Positions 46,166-59,300 of a stretch of DNA of 64,000 bases are shown piece after piece. The stretch comes from Conoideocrella luteorostrata (taxonomy: Eukaryota; Ascomycota; Sordariomycetes; Hypocreales; Clavicipitaceae). Position 1 is the stretch's first letter; every line of letters starts with the position of its first letter. Under the pieces are notes generated by a model that did no database searches, had not been told where the DNA came from, and was given only the letters and a program-made list of their open reading frames with translations. The position numbers and the translations under genes are program-made. The stretch lies in contig JASWJB010000002.1 in NCBI GenBank assembly GCA_032433595.1, positions 310,001-374,000 on the forward strand, written 5' to 3'.

Positions 46166-46415
46166 TTCCGAGAGTTATAAGCCCGGGAGGGAAGCATAGT
46201 CTATGCTATATTAGACTAGTGCTGACCTGTCACTTCTACTGTTGGCGCAAAATTGCCCCTCCTGTAAGAAGGATATGTGTTCGAAACAGTGGGTATCAGG
46301 AATTCCTAAAGCATAAGTCTCGGTTCGTGAGTCCGATTTAATAGGCTGTTAATAGGCTACTTAGGGTGGGATTCGCCAGGGAGGCTGAAGTATAACTCCA
46401 CCCTCCCTGGGGGGC

Positions 46416-46511
46416 TGTGTTGCGTGGAATATAAGCCCTAATTGCAGCTACCGGAAAGCATTTCAGTAGGCCGACACTTTTGCTCTAGTTGTCGAGCGGT
46501 TGATTGTTCCG
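46416..46511 (+). repeat. SINE-like dispersed repeat with tRNA A-box (copy 3)
   Basis: TGTTGCGTGGAATATAAGCC to CTAGTTGTCGAGCGGTTGAT aligns with copies 1 and 2 and lies 340 bases from copy 2 in the same orientation. Confidence 0.55.
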
Positions 46512-47168
46512 ACAGTACCAGGCTCATGTTGGATACTGGGCCTCGTGACCAATTTTTTCCATTATTGCCTGGTAGACCGACTGTCAGTTTATCTTGTCAG
46601 GTTTGTTGGCGTCGGACTGGCAGGCGCAACTACTAATTAATTATAAAGCCTTCTGATAGACGTTGGCGCTCGTAGCAGAATATTTGAGCGACAAGCAATC
46701 AATGCCTAAACATCAAACCCAACAAGTTTTGGCTTTCCCACCCTCCTGGGAGACGCTTGGCAGACAGTAATATTCGGGAAAGGATGCTTCGGAGTATTAC
46801 GCTATCCTTGTAGGCGACTAGGGCCAACAACATTCTGACAATCAGCTCGTGTCTCGTATGCCAATAGTGCCGGGGATCGGATCCATGCTTACGCTGCAGA
46901 GCGAACGACGCCCCCAAAGACACTCCACCAAAAACATCTGCTTGGTGGCGCGATATTTATGTAGTAACTTCATGTCTTTGTCACCGGAACTTTGTTCCAC
47001 CAGCCTGAGCCTTTTATCTATTTGACGTTCTTTTATCTCGGTAGCCTGCACTCAGGTAGTTTGATTCCGTATTAGCCTTTTTTTTTCCTCTTTTCTGTTT
47101 CTTAGCAACGGAGCAACTGCCAATCCAAGACCAACTTTGTTGATTTCGCGCATGACCTTAGCGTCATC

Positions 47169-48438
47169 ATGACCTCCACAGTACCCCAGCAGAGCAACTC
47201 AGATCGTCAACAGAAGCTGCGTTCTGCCTGTGATTCATGTCATCAATACAAAGTCAAATGTTCGGGAGGGTCTCCATGTCTTCGTTGCGCCTCAAAGGGA
47301 TTACACTGTCGCTACGGCTATCAGAACCGGGCGGGAAAACCTAAGGGGAGCAAAAATCGCAAGACATTAGAGAGAATGCATCAGCTGCGAATGGAATGGC
47401 TTTCAGATCAACTAAATAATGCTACTGATGAGCTTGGAGGCATCGCGAACAACAATATAATAGATCCCGCATTGTCATTTGCAAGCCTAACTCCTGTATC
47501 AAACAGTGACGAGCAGGTGGGTGGAGCTTTTCTGAAATAGCTGAAGCGCGTCTAATTATTAATAGCTCCGTCAGCCGCCTCGGTCATCTACCCAATGCAT
47601 ACCCGCCGGCCAGTACATAGATTCCACGCAGAATGTGGACCATACCGTCCCGCCCTCGCACGACTTGAACGCTTGGACGCTGAACCTCCCTCCGACAAGC
47701 GAACTTGCTGGAGAGAGCTCGCTGGAGAGCATTGAGGCTTTCACAACGCCCATGTCATTCACGCACGGTAACACCTATCTAGGGCAGCTCAGTGATCCTA
47801 CCACTCCAAACACGTCATACGATTTTCGGTCGCCTAAGCTACCTCTAGACAAGACGGAGATCCCATGCGCCTGCATTCAGACACAAGCAACCAACATATC
47901 TAACTTGCATCAGCTAAACTGTCGTGAGATATCCAGCCGATTTGACGTTGCCATGAAATCAGCCACATCCACACTCGAGTCATGCGAGAGGTTCATCGCT
48001 TGCGTTGCTTGTGATAAGTCTTACTCATCGATTCTGCTAACTGTTTCTGCAATCGAACTGATCTTTACATTATTCGAACAACTGGCTGTTGAACATCGTG
48101 GACTGGTGCTTCGGGAAGATAAGCGCCTAATCCCTTACTCGCTTGGGGATTACAAAGTCAGCGAGGAAGAAGCACAAGCCATTCGCAATGTTCTGCTCAA
48201 GATGACCCTTTCAAAAGGAGAAAAGACTCTCCGAGCTCTACAAAATATCGTAAATGACCAGGTAGATCTGGCTGATGAGAGTGGGCAGGGCAAGACTCCC
48301 CAACAAAGGGCTAATCATGGTTCTGAGCGGTCCTTTAAATGCTTGAATTCTGCGGATGGAGACTACATAACGGATTATATTAGCCGCAAAGGTGCATTGT
48401 TAAAAAGCATCCTGGAAACTCTAGTCGACCAGCCATGA
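47169..48438 (+). CDS. hasF: Zn2Cys6 transcription factor, AflR-like, HasF-like
   Basis: Nuclear DNA-binding regulator in the middle of the cluster. Two exons (47169-47516 and 47632-48438) join in frame to 384 residues. The zinc cluster ACDSCHQYKVKCSGGSPCLRC plus SKGLHC has the spacing CX2CX6CX5CX2CX6C near residues 20-48. A basic linker (KPKGSKNRKTLERM) follows. This arrangement, with a short protein and no fungal_trans middle domain, is that of AflR-type cluster regulators. The acceptor CACGCAG was chosen because it gives NVDHTVPPSHD in frame. AflR recognises TCG-N5-CGA, so the palindromic TCGGCCGA triplet before hasB is a plausible but unproven target. Confidence 0.82.
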
Positions 48439-49736
48439 AAAATGAAAAATTACACACTCGTCCTAGTTAATATTGACCCGTGGAACTTTATCCTGCATTC
48501 GCACGTGAATCCCTGTGTAAATTGCCGAGCTGTTTTATTAACGAAGGAGCCGGTTCTTGTTCTTCGGCGAATATGATTCTGGTTTTATTGTTGGTCCTCA
48601 CGAGTCCGAGCTTGTTAATATGCCTGCCGCATAATGGCCAGAATGTCCGCTAATCCGCCGAGGAGTGCAGTGGAGCTCAGGCACAGATATTTTTTACTAA
48701 TTTACAATCAATCGATGTCTACAAAATTGCGAATGTTAAATTTCTACATGGAACACATCACACCTCGTAAATGCCTAGGGAGCTGATGATGCATCCGCAG
48801 GCATGTTGAACCGATTAAAACATAAGATGAAAGGCACCCAGTCTGCTGCACAAATTGCACTATAGGAAAGATCCTAGTCTTTGATCTTCACACAACTCGT
48901 TGTCACGCCTGCTAGATTTTAGGTAGCATACGCGAATCACCGGAAGGCGCCGGCTGAAAGCATGGAAGCGCGGCATTTTTCCCAAAAAGAAATACCCTGA
49001 GCATACCATTAACGTGATATGCCTCGGGCTGCCGCCTTAGTCCTTGGCAAATAAGGGGATAGAAACAGGAAATGTGGCTCGGCGCGAGTACTTTGAGCTA
49101 TCAAGGTGCGACAGTGGATGCGAGCTATTTTTTAAATCCCGTAAGATCACTTCAACCCTGCAAGTCTCCTTGCACGCCTCCCAGGCCCAGCAGGACGTAA
49201 AAAGATGACCCGACATCTTACTAATGTAGACCCATAGACAGATCCAGTGATAGAAACCGGGCGTAATGAGACCTACTTCTTGGGCTAGAGACCAGCATTG
49301 GCTTCCCACAAGTTACTGCTAGATCCTCCTCGGCCGAACTTTGTCACTCTCCACTTCGGCCGAATTTTGTCAACCTCCACCTCGGCCGAGCCCCACATGG
49401 GTCACGCTACACCAAGAAGCGTCTGCTTACCCGATTGGCGCACCTGACACATCGCAGCTGCCAGTTAACACTTGAGTGGACTAGAACTGTTTTTTCTTAG
49501 CTTCGGCTCGGTCCCTCGTTCCGCAAGAGATCTATTACTGCGTTGAGGCCGAAGTGCAGGACATCACCCGAGCCCGAGAATGAGCTCAGATTCACTGCGA
49601 CCCCAAGCATTAAAAGTCGCGGCTATCGTGAACGCTTGCCCATCAAACCTCCTGGCTTTACTTGACTTCACCATCTTCCAAAGCCTTCCATTCTCACTGT
49701 TGACGAATTCCCTTCCGGGTAAACACTTTGGTGACA
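48439..49736. other. hasF-hasB intergenic stretch
   Basis: No gene is supported over 1.3 kb; a minus-strand frame at 49037-49309 has no ATG. It contains the 26-bp triple repeat at 49330-49389, and further CGG-containing sites near 49500 and 49543. Confidence 0.5.
49330..49389. promoter_or_regulatory. Three TCGGCCGA palindromes in exact 26-bp register upstream of hasB
   Basis: TCGGCCGA occurs at 49330, 49356 and 49382, each exactly 26 bases apart, within near-identical spacers (AACTTTGTCACTCTCCACT and AATTTTGTCAACCTCCACC). The array ends about 350 bases before the hasB ATG. A spacing of 2.5 helical turns with a perfect palindrome suggests a dimer-binding operator array. The binding protein is not shown. 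Confidence 0.6.
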
Positions 49737-51236
49737 ATGCCGGACATGCAGGGGCAAACATCCTTCAAGGGGCCCGCCTCTACTATTCCAAATAACACGA
49801 TTGCACTGGAGGAGAAGGGTCTCGGCGCTGACCCCATTAAGAGAGTTCCGCCCAATGGTGGTGCTAAAGCATGGGCTTGTGTGGCGGGCTCGTTCCTGCT
49901 ACAGTTCTGCTCTTTTGGTTACGTAAATGCGTATGTGGTGCCCACACTCTTGCTCCGCCCCTTCGCTCGCTCCCGCGCCGAATGAGAGAGGAAAGAAGTA
50001 AGCGACTGACCCTACTTGAACAGATGCGGAGTCTTTCAGCTGTATTACCGGAAAACCTTGCTGAAGGATCAAAATTCCTCTTCCTTGGCCTGGATTACCA
50101 CACTACAGGTTTTCTTGCTGTTTATGTTAGGGCCCGCAGTGGGGAAAATGATTGATGTTTACGGATGCCGAAAGACGCTCCCCCCATTCAGCATCATGGT
50201 TGTATTTGCTTCGTGCATGATGAGTCTGTGCACCAAATATTGGCAATTCATGCTTGCACAAGGAGTCGCCTTCGGAATCGGGGCCGCTGGACTGTCCCTT
50301 CCTGCTATGGCGACGGCTACGCAGTGGTTCTCAACTAAAAAAGGATTGGCTGTCGGAATTGTGTCTGCGGGCAGCAGCCTAGGTGAGAGCGAAACTCGTG
50401 TTGGACACAATTTGGTGCATGTTGGACTAATACTGGACATAGGTGGAGTAATATATCCTTGTATGCTCCCTAGGTTGATTGAACAAGTGGGCTTCGCATC
50501 GGCTGCGCGTTGGACCGCTCTCATGCAAGGCATCCTCTTAGTTATCGCTAACCTCCTCTGTTCGTCTCCGTTTCCTCCGCTGGGTAAAAACTCCCCAGCC
50601 CCAGAGAAAGATGCCGTTCCTAGCAGTGGCATCCGTGGATTCAAGAGCTGGCCCTGGGCATTCTTCATCTTGGGATGCTTCTTCACCATGTGGGGTCTCT
50701 TCGCGCCTCTCAACTACCTCCCCGAGATGGCTGCGCTCCATGGATACGGGTATTTTGCCCAGTACACCTTGGCTATCGCTAATGCTGGCTCGCTGTTTGG
50801 AAGAATTCTGCCAGGATGGGCGAGCGACGTTATCGGACAATTCAATGCCATGTGCATCGTCACTACCCTATCAGGTGTTTTGGTGTTGGCCTTCTGGCTG
50901 CCGTTGGAGTTTCACACGTCGCTCGCCGGCATCATTGTGTTTGCCTTACTCTTCGGCTTTGTCAGTGGCGGCTTTGTAAGTCTTGGTCCCCCGTGCGTCG
51001 TTTCTCTCGCGGAAGACCGCGTGGAAGAGATTGGGGTTAAGCTCGGCGGATTTTGCTTGGCAATCGCCATGGGTGCACTGACGGGTCTCCCCATAGAAGG
51101 AGCAATCAAAGACCGGGAACAGGACAAGTTCACTGGATTGATGTGCTTTGCAGGAGTAAGTATGATACTAGGAGGAGTATGCACTGGAATTGCTCGAGTG
51201 ATTAAGGGCGGACCGCGACTATTGCAGAAAGTCTGA
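49737..51236 (+). CDS. hasB: MFS transporter, monocarboxylate-porter-like, HasB-like
   Basis: Plasma-membrane exporter or uptake carrier of the cluster. Three exons (49737-49930, 50024-50382 and 50443-51236) join in frame to 448 residues with about 12 membrane segments. The N-terminal NGGAKAWACVAGSFLLQFCSFGYVNACGVFQ is typical of fungal MCH/MCT-like carriers. Later come GIGAAGLSLPAMATATQWFSTKKGLAVGI, a GSSLG-GVIYP junction, and IGVKLGGFCLAIAMGALTGLPIEGAI. The second intron is 60 bases and in frame, so the genomic frame reads through; its GTGAGA...ACATAG sites and the interrupted helix support splicing. Cargo is inferred from context. Confidence 0.85.
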
Positions 51237-51669
51237 TTAATCTAGACAGTGGGGCTTGCGCGATGGTTATGGTGAGGTCGACTGCTGTAGAATACTTTAC
51301 ATTCGTGTTATAGATATCAATACTCTTTTCTTCAATGATATGCGTTAGAGAGTCTGAAATTGTCATAGAGATGTTAGTGGGCTGAGACACATAAGCATCG
51401 TCACCACAACACTGCATCTATATTATCATCAATTCACAACAATCATTGCACTTGTTTTATATGAGAAACTATTCAGATAAATATTCCTCATACTACTTTG
51501 TAATGGCTCCTATGACGGGGTGTGTCGGAGGCATCGCTAAGTTCCTGCGAGACTCCCGCACTGAGTTAAAAGATTGCCCCGTGCTATTTATAGACAATTC
51601 AACTACCACTTCCAGTCCTTGAAATGTACCAATCAGGTCTTTTTTTGCTGGATGCGAGCGAAAGCTTTC

Positions 51670-53039
51670 TTACCTCAACTCCGACTCCCATTGCAAATCT
51701 CCATCCCCGCTATTGCCATTGCCATTAGATTGCAACGACATCGATGATACTGCAACCGGACGCAGCTCAATAACTTGCGTTAGGCATCCACGAGGTGAAA
51801 TCACTCGGTTTATTCGCCATCCAGCCTCCTCCGCAAGCGTACGGTACTCATCCAGAGTGCGCTCCTTGTTTCGGCACCGAGCCAACATGCGTATGTCCGC
51901 ATACCGGGCACCGCGGCCCAGACGTCCATCAGACAAGACAGACTCGACGATCAAAACTCGGCTTACTCCTTGCTTAACGTCGATGGCTTTCCGAATCCGC
52001 TGAAGCAGCTTGACGCAGTCCTCATCTCCCCAGTTATGTAGGATCCATCGGAGGAGATAAACAGACGAACGGGGGATTGGGTCCTGAAAGAAGTCTCCTC
52101 CAGTGATGGAAATGACTCGGCTGCTCAGTGGGTCGTCGGTCTGGAATCGCTGCCTGAGGGCCTCAGCGGTGGAGGGAATCTCGAAGGCAGCGGCTGTGAC
52201 GTCGGGGAATTTCTCTAGGTAGGACCGAATAAAGTCTCCCACTCCCGCACCAACATCCACAACTGTCTCCGACTTTACTTCCTCCCATGGGTAGTCTGAT
52301 AGAAGCCCAGGAGCCTCGGCGACACTGCCCGTACCAGTGACCTTATGGAAACCAGCAGCTCTCCCCGTCTCGGCCAGATACTGGTAGATTGGCTTATCCG
52401 TGTTGTAGAAAAGCTCCGTGGCAGTCTTGGGCTGGTCTTTCCTCAGCTGGTCAGGGAGGTGAGAGAGAAGATCATAGTATTCGCGAGGGAAGAAGTCAGC
52501 CCAATTCAGCCACGTGGCCCAATGATCTTTGCGGAGGAGATCTGATTGTCGGTTATTGGACAGCAGGCCACTCTTTGCGTCCTGAGCAAAATATCCCATC
52601 CCACGGAGATAACGCACAACCTGGAACAAGCCATCCTCATGAAGTCCAGTAGCTTGCGCCAACTCAGGAATGCTGCATGGCTGAAGCTTCTGGACATGAT
52701 CCGCCAGAGCGTATTGGGTCGCACAAAGCAAGATTTTGCTGTTAGTAAAGGCTACTTCTGATTAGCTTCGTCTACTTGCGTTAGGATTCTTCTTCTGCAT
52801 TTCATTCAGGTCTTACCGAATATTCCATCAACCAGCGTCAGATGCGGTGGTGTTAGGGTGATAAGAAGCTTGTCCAATGCCTGTACTGTCTCCAGAAGTT
52901 TCTGGTAGGCTGCATTTGACGAGCCCTTGGATGTCGGGGACACATCGAAACAAGAGTTGAGCTCTTGTGATAACGGACCCTCAAGTTGCGACAGTGCATG
53001 CTTGATGTTCCAGTTCAAATGCTCGAGTTCGTTCTCCAT
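51670..53039 (-). CDS. hasC: SAM-dependent O-methyltransferase, HasC-like
   Basis: Plant/fungal O-methyltransferase 2 family. In the has pathway HasC methylates the N-hydroxyl oxygen. Two exons (53039-52817 and 52757-51670) give 436 residues. An N-terminal dimerisation winged helix (CSIPELAQATGLHEDGLFQVVRYL) precedes the SAM site VVDVGAGVGDF. Further on are GGDFFQDPIP and LRWILHNWGDEDC, with the usual catalytic His in LHNW, then YADIRMLARCRNKERTLDEY. It is transcribed divergently from hasD over a 337-base shared promoter. The acceptor AATCAG was selected because it alone gives EVAFTNSKILL in frame. Confidence 0.88.
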
Positions 53040-53376
53040 TCTGATAGAATAATTTCGCCGAGGGCAAACAAAACAGTATATAATTAAAGCACCCCAACCC
53101 AAGTAGAGTTATGTTTTTGCCAAAAGAGAAACTTTTATCAATGGCAAAAGCGTCCATGGTGTACCTATTTTGTATAATATTTTCTTCATAATTCCCAAGG
53201 CCGACGGCACTCGGTGAATATTAATGGTGGCCGACGAATACACCCCGACACCGCGCCGAACTCCGCGAAGGATCGTCCTAGTCATCCACCTCGCTTGGAG
53301 CTCACAGCAGAAAAGCCGACGATGAGTTTCATCACTGAAAGGCTGTCTCCGTGTGTATTACTTGAACAAGTTGTAG
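53040..53376. promoter_or_regulatory. Divergent hasC/hasD promoter with GCCGA motifs
   Basis: The 337 bases between the two start codons contain GGCCGAC at 53199 and 53229, GCGCCGAA at 53253 and GCCGAC at 53315. TATA-like sequences face hasC (TATATAATTA near 53071) and hasD (TATAATATTTT near 53172). The shared motif suggests co-regulation. Confidence 0.55.
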
Positions 53377-56300
53377 ATGGCACATCACTGCACCGGGCCA
53401 TATTCTCAACTCGAGTCTACAGAGCGATCGTGGACAATGGCACATCACCAGCCAACTCTTCTGGACCACTTTTACGTCCAGCTACGAAACTATCCGTCTT
53501 CAGTGGCACTAGAAGATGGAACACAGTATGAAGATCGAACGACCTGGACAACTGTCACATACGCCCAACTCAATGTTCTGTCCGACGTGTGGAGCAAACA
53601 ACTTAGCCTGGCTGGCGTGAGCCAAGGATGCATAGTCCCTATTCTCACTGATAGGTCAATCGCAATGGTGGCAGCGATTTTGGCTGTGATGAAGCTTCGC
53701 GCGGCTTATGTGCCCATCGACACAGATTCATGGGGTAATGATAGGATAGACACTGTTCTCAAAACAGTCAACCCGCAAGTTATCGTATCTACACGGGCAT
53801 GTTCGAAAGGCTCCTACCCACGTCCGGTTGTTGTCTTGGACTGTTTCGATCTGGGCGACTTGACTGCCACCAGCGCGATTCAGCCGAAGCGAGAAGCTAA
53901 AGAATGCACCGATAGTGGAATAGAAGACTTGGCATATATAATCTTCACTTCCGGCACGACGGGAAAACCCAAGGGAGTGATGATAGCTCAGAGATCTATT
54001 TCAAGCTATGTAAAAGAAGGGGGCGATTTGCCATTCAATTTTAACACCACACATGGCACAAGGGTATTGCTGATCTGCTCAGTTGCCTTTGACGGTAAGA
54101 GTTTCCTAGTTTCATAATCTCAACGTTTCTTCTAATAGCAGTCATTTAGTGTGTGCCGGAGTTATGTTTAGTACTATTTGCAACGGCGGAACGCTTGTTT
54201 TAGCGAACCCATCTACGTTAGAAGCCGCCGCGAAAACATGCCACATTCTGCCGCTAACTCCGAGTATCCTGGCCACATTAGAACCACAAGCTGGTTTCGA
54301 TATCGTGGAAAAGATTTTCCTAGGCGGCGAAAACCCAAGCCCAGCGCTGATTGAGGCATGGGCCTCGCCTAGTCGACGATTGTACAACTCATACGGACCT
54401 ACGGAAACGACTTGCACTGCATTGATGGGAGAGCTCTTACCAAGATCTCCCATTACGATTGGTTTCCCAATCTCATATAGTACAGTTGTCTTGCTCGACA
54501 AAGATGGTCTGGAATCAACAGAGGGAGAAATTTGCATCTCCGGCCTAGGAGTCGCAGAGGGATATTTTCGTGATCCGGATCGTACAAGAACCGCCTTTGT
54601 CGAAAGACACGGGACCTTAATCTACAAGACTGGAGATTATGGAAGGCATACCAATGATGGATTACAGTTTTGTGGCCGCAAAGACAGTGTTGTCAAGAAC
54701 AGGGGCTTTCTGATCAATCTTGAAGCAGATGTCGAGCCTGCTGTGCTGTCCTTCGCCAAGGTCGACGGCGCGGCGGCTCTCATGTTTCAAGATCGGCTTA
54801 TTGCTTTTGTTACACCCAGCTCTGCCAAGGATGGTCTTCGTGAATACCTAGCAAACACGGTATCTTCGTTTCTGATTCCGGATATAGTTCACTCATTAGA
54901 TAAATTCCCCACAACAGGAAACGGAAAGATTGACCGACGAAGTCTTCAAAGCATGTGTGAGCTAGAACACGGAATAGATGCAAATCGTCTTGAAACAGGC
55001 CTTGAGGTCCTGGAAGCTTTGCGAAGAGGGCTCGCTCATGTTCTTTATCTCCCAGAAACGCAGATCAAGAACACATCGTCTTTCAGGAATCTAGGAGGCA
55101 ATTCCCTCACAGCAGTCATGCTAGTGTCGGTCATGAGAAAAATGGGATTCGAGGTCAGCATCGCCAAAGTGCTTCTGTTGGATACTGTGGATGAGTTAGC
55201 TGCAACTGCCAAGCTGCTGTGCGATGTCCAATCTGAAGAATCCCCTGCACAAGAAAACTCGGTTAGACAGCTAAGACAGGAGATTTCGTTGACGAGGCCG
55301 CTCGGCAGATCAACCATCGTACCCATGACAGACATGCAACTCAGGATGCTTACCGGTAATATAGCCACTCCAGGTCTCTCGCTCATAAAGGCATCTTTTA
55401 CTTTGGATCACCCAGGGAAAGAAGATCTTACGTCCGTATTCCGAGCTGCTTGGACTCGTCTCACTGAGCGACACGAGATCCTAAGAACTACTTTTATCTT
55501 GACCTCATCGAACGGAGCGCAAGTGATTTCTCCTGATGTGGACTTTTCTTGGAACAAACAAGTTGTTTCGGAATTAGAATGGGAATCGACTTGTCATCGC
55601 GAAGAATCTCCGAATCTGATCGACGTCACAGACTTTGATCCAGAACGCCAACGATCACTATCAGGGCTCAAGCTAGTAACCGTCCCTGGTAAGCGGACTC
55701 GAGTCATCTGGACAGTCCACCACAGCTTAGTTGACGGATGGTCAATGGCGACTTTAATGCGAGATTTAGTCTCTTGTCTCCATGATGATCCTCTACCTGC
55801 ACCAACACAGTTTGCTCAAGTCGCCCGAAAAACAGGCCAACTGGTGGACCAATCCTCCCAAAAAGCTGTCTCGTTTTGGAGAGAGTATCTGCATGGATTT
55901 ATCCCCGTTCAGCGGCTTAGATTCCCCCCACCCTCTGATGTTGGAGACTATACGCAAGCGACTATGTCCCAAAAACTCACAATCGACCAGCCCTCACTAG
56001 AGATCGCTGCGAAATGCCAATTTTCAGTAACCCCTGCCACAATTCTCTACGCTGCGTGGGTTCTTCTCATTTCCATATACTCTGACTCGGATCGCGTAGT
56101 CATCGGAGCCGTGCTATCCGGAAGAAGTCTGCCGATACCCGATGTAGAGAGGATTGTTGGGCCATTGATAAATACTTTGCCTTTGGCTGTTGACTCAACA
56201 GAAGCACATTCAGTACAACTCTTTATACAAGCCGTCTTTAAGAAGTTGTGCGAGGTCTTGGAATACCAGTGGTGTCCCGTCTCAATGGTTCAAGAAGGCT

Positions 56301-59300
56301 GTGGATCCAATCCATCGGAGCTATTTGAGACTCTGTTTGCCTTGCAGTATGACTTTCCACAGTTGCCTTGGCAATCAAGCAAAGCTCCTGTGCCAAAGGA
56401 CATCCGCTATAATGAAGCAACTCAAGTCCCGCTCACTGTTCTACTCGACAGTGTTGATAGTCGTTTCGAGGTTCGTTTCATTTATCGCTGCTCTCATTTT
56501 GAGGACAGTATCATCAAGAGGATGATTTGCCACTTTGATAATTTACTTTCGGCTCTTGTTGCAGCGGAACCCAACTCTGAACTGAGTACCGTTGCAGAAC
56601 AAATGGTTGTCAAATCCGAGTACGATCCCTTGACAGCAAGTCCATCGGATACAGTCCGTTCCAACAAGGTGCCAGAAACGCTAGCGTATGCCATTGACAC
56701 CACCATAAAGTCCTGCGCGGACATATGTGCAGTCGAGGGGCCAACACAGCGTCTCACATACAGTGAGCTTGGGAGGATGACAGAGCATATTGCCACTTAC
56801 CTCTCCCATTATGTCCAGCAGGGTAGTGTTGTATGTGTGATCAGTGATGGCTCTCTTCATTGGCTTCTTGCTATGATTGCAGTCATCAGAGCCGGTGCCA
56901 TTTACTGCCCAGTTGATCGCAAGCTTCCACTAGAAAGAAAGATTTACATGGTTAAAAACTGTAGAGCAGCGCTGATTCTCTACACCGGTTCTTACCAGGA
57001 CTCATTGTGTCGCGACATTGCAGATTTGAGCATAGACTCGATTCTATCGGAAAATCTGCCCGGCTCAGATGTAGCTCTCAGAAGGGATTCCCCTCCTAGT
57101 GGCGATGATGTGGCATGCTTGATTTATACTTCGGGAAGCACGGGTTTGCCTAAAGGTATGATTCATAGCCAGCATGTCGAAATTCGAGGGCTCTTCACTA
57201 ATGAACTCATGATAGCGGTCCAGCTGCAGCACAAGGGTATTCTAAATGTGATCTCGCAGCCAGAAGGTAGACTGCACTCCTTTCCGGGCCAACGCAATGC
57301 GCAGATGCTGTCACTGGGTTTTGATTGTTGCATCAAGGAAGTTTTCTCTACCATATGCTATGGTGCAACCTTGGTCCTAAAAGATCCCGAGAACCCTATT
57401 GCTCATCTTGCGAACGTCGACGCTGCAATGGCGACTCCATCCCTTCTTGCAACTCTGGACCCAGCCGAGTACCCCAACCTTAAAGTACTGACAGTAGCTG
57501 GGGAAGCGGTGTCTCAGGCACTCAATGACAAATGGGCCGCCGGTCGAACTTTGATCAATGGGTATGGGCCTGCGGAATGCACTTTAATCACCACTACAGC
57601 GACTCTCTCCCCAGGGAACAAGGTATCTATCGGAAAACCACTTCCAGGCATGTCATGTTATCTCCTTGATTCCAAGGGGCGCCCTGTGCCGACAGGAGTG
57701 AGTGGAGAAATCTATATTTCTGGGGTGCAGGTCACCCCGGGTTATCTCTACAACGAACAGGAAACAGCTAAACGCTTCGTTGTGGATTCTTTCCGCCCTG
57801 GCCAGATCATGTTTCGAACAGGCGATATTGGAAGGCTTCTAGAGGACGGGAATATTCAGTATATTGGGCGGGATGACAATCAGATCAAGCTTCGTGGATT
57901 TCGGATTGACCTTGGCGAGGTTCGAAGCGCCATATCCAAGATAGCATCAGAAGCTCAGAGTATTGCTCTCATTGTTTCAAATGGAAACCTGATCGCCTTC
58001 ATTACGCCCGAGACGGTAAACACCGAGACTTTAGCTACGAGCCTGGCGTCGCAGCTCCCGGAATACGCGGTTCCAAACCGAATCGTTGCGCTCGCGACAC
58101 TTCCTACTTCGGCAAATCACAAGATTGACTCCAAAGCATTGGAGGCGTACTTGAAAAGCCAAGGTACATTGAACAACGTCATTGAGGACCTTGAAACAGA
58201 CATGCAACGCGACCTTGCAGTCATCTGGGCGGACGCACTCGGCCGTAATCTAGAACAGATGCCCATCGGTCCCAAGGATCGTTTCTTCGAGCTTGGAGGA
58301 CACTCTTTGCTACAGATCAGAGTTGCCCAGGCCATTTCCCAGCGCTGGAAAATTCGACCTTTACCACTTGCACAAGTAATTCGACACCAGGTCCTCAACA
58401 ATTTGGCGGTTACGATCGAAGAGCTCGTGAGTCAGCCGATGAGCGCAGCCCCAGCAACGCCATTCCTAGCAATGTCCCCCGTGGTGCGAAATTGCCATCT
58501 TCCGGTGTCATATCTTGAAAGAGAAATGATCCTCAATCACTTTCTATCCGGCGCATCACAGGCCGGAAATATGAACTTCGTTTGCAAGATACAAGGCCAA
58601 GTACATGCAGAAAATCTAGCAGAGGCGTTCCAGCTTGTGACCGCCAATATCGAGGTTTTCCGCACTCGGATTTCCGTGGTTGACGGTATTATACATCGAC
58701 ACCTGGCTCCAGCCGCTCCAGCCGCGGCTGAGATAGTGCGGAAAGTTCAAACAGGTGACCTTGACTCGTTTATTCACGGTAGGGTCACCAAAAGCTTCGA
58801 CCTCAGAACAGAGCCGCCTGTGGATGTTTCAATCGTCATAGGCAGCCCATCCAAGATCACACTAGTAGTTGTCATGTCACACGTTGTAAGCGACGCAGCA
58901 ACAATGGCTATGTATCTCAGACTTGTCTTCGAGGCATACGAGCTACTGAGATCAAATATCGACATGAAGACCGCTGTAGCCACCTCTCCAACTAAACTTA
59001 CCTACATTGATTGGGCACACTGGGCTTCAAAGCCCCAGTTAAATCAGCATATCCTTGAATTTTGGGCGTCGTATCTTTCTAAACCCCCCAAGCCACTCAC
59101 CTTTGGCTGCTCGTCACCAAGGGCATCAACGTACGTCGGACATACACGGTCTTGGTCCCTGCCACCATCGACGCTTCACAATCTCTCCCAGCTTGCAACA
59201 AAAGCCTCAGTAACTATGCACCAAATTGTCTTAGCAGCCGCTTTCTTCGGTCTTCAGTGCCTCGACCGGTGCCACGATATTGTCTTTGCAGCGCCATTCA

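Larger units (their letters stand above)
45590..47168. other. hasE-hasF intergenic stretch with SINE-like repeats
   Basis: This 1.6-kb gap has no gene. It holds two copies of the A-box-bearing repeat, listed separately, and otherwise AT-rich sequence. Confidence 0.5.

Noticed and set aside
49037..49309. Minus-strand 90-residue frame in the hasF-hasB gap
   Set aside because: Starts at GTG, with no recognisable domain, in a promoter-like region.
50383..50442. Treating the 60-base insert in hasB as coding
   Set aside because: It is in frame but has canonical splice sites (GTGAGA, ACATAG) and interrupts a conserved transmembrane segment (GSSLG-GVIYP).
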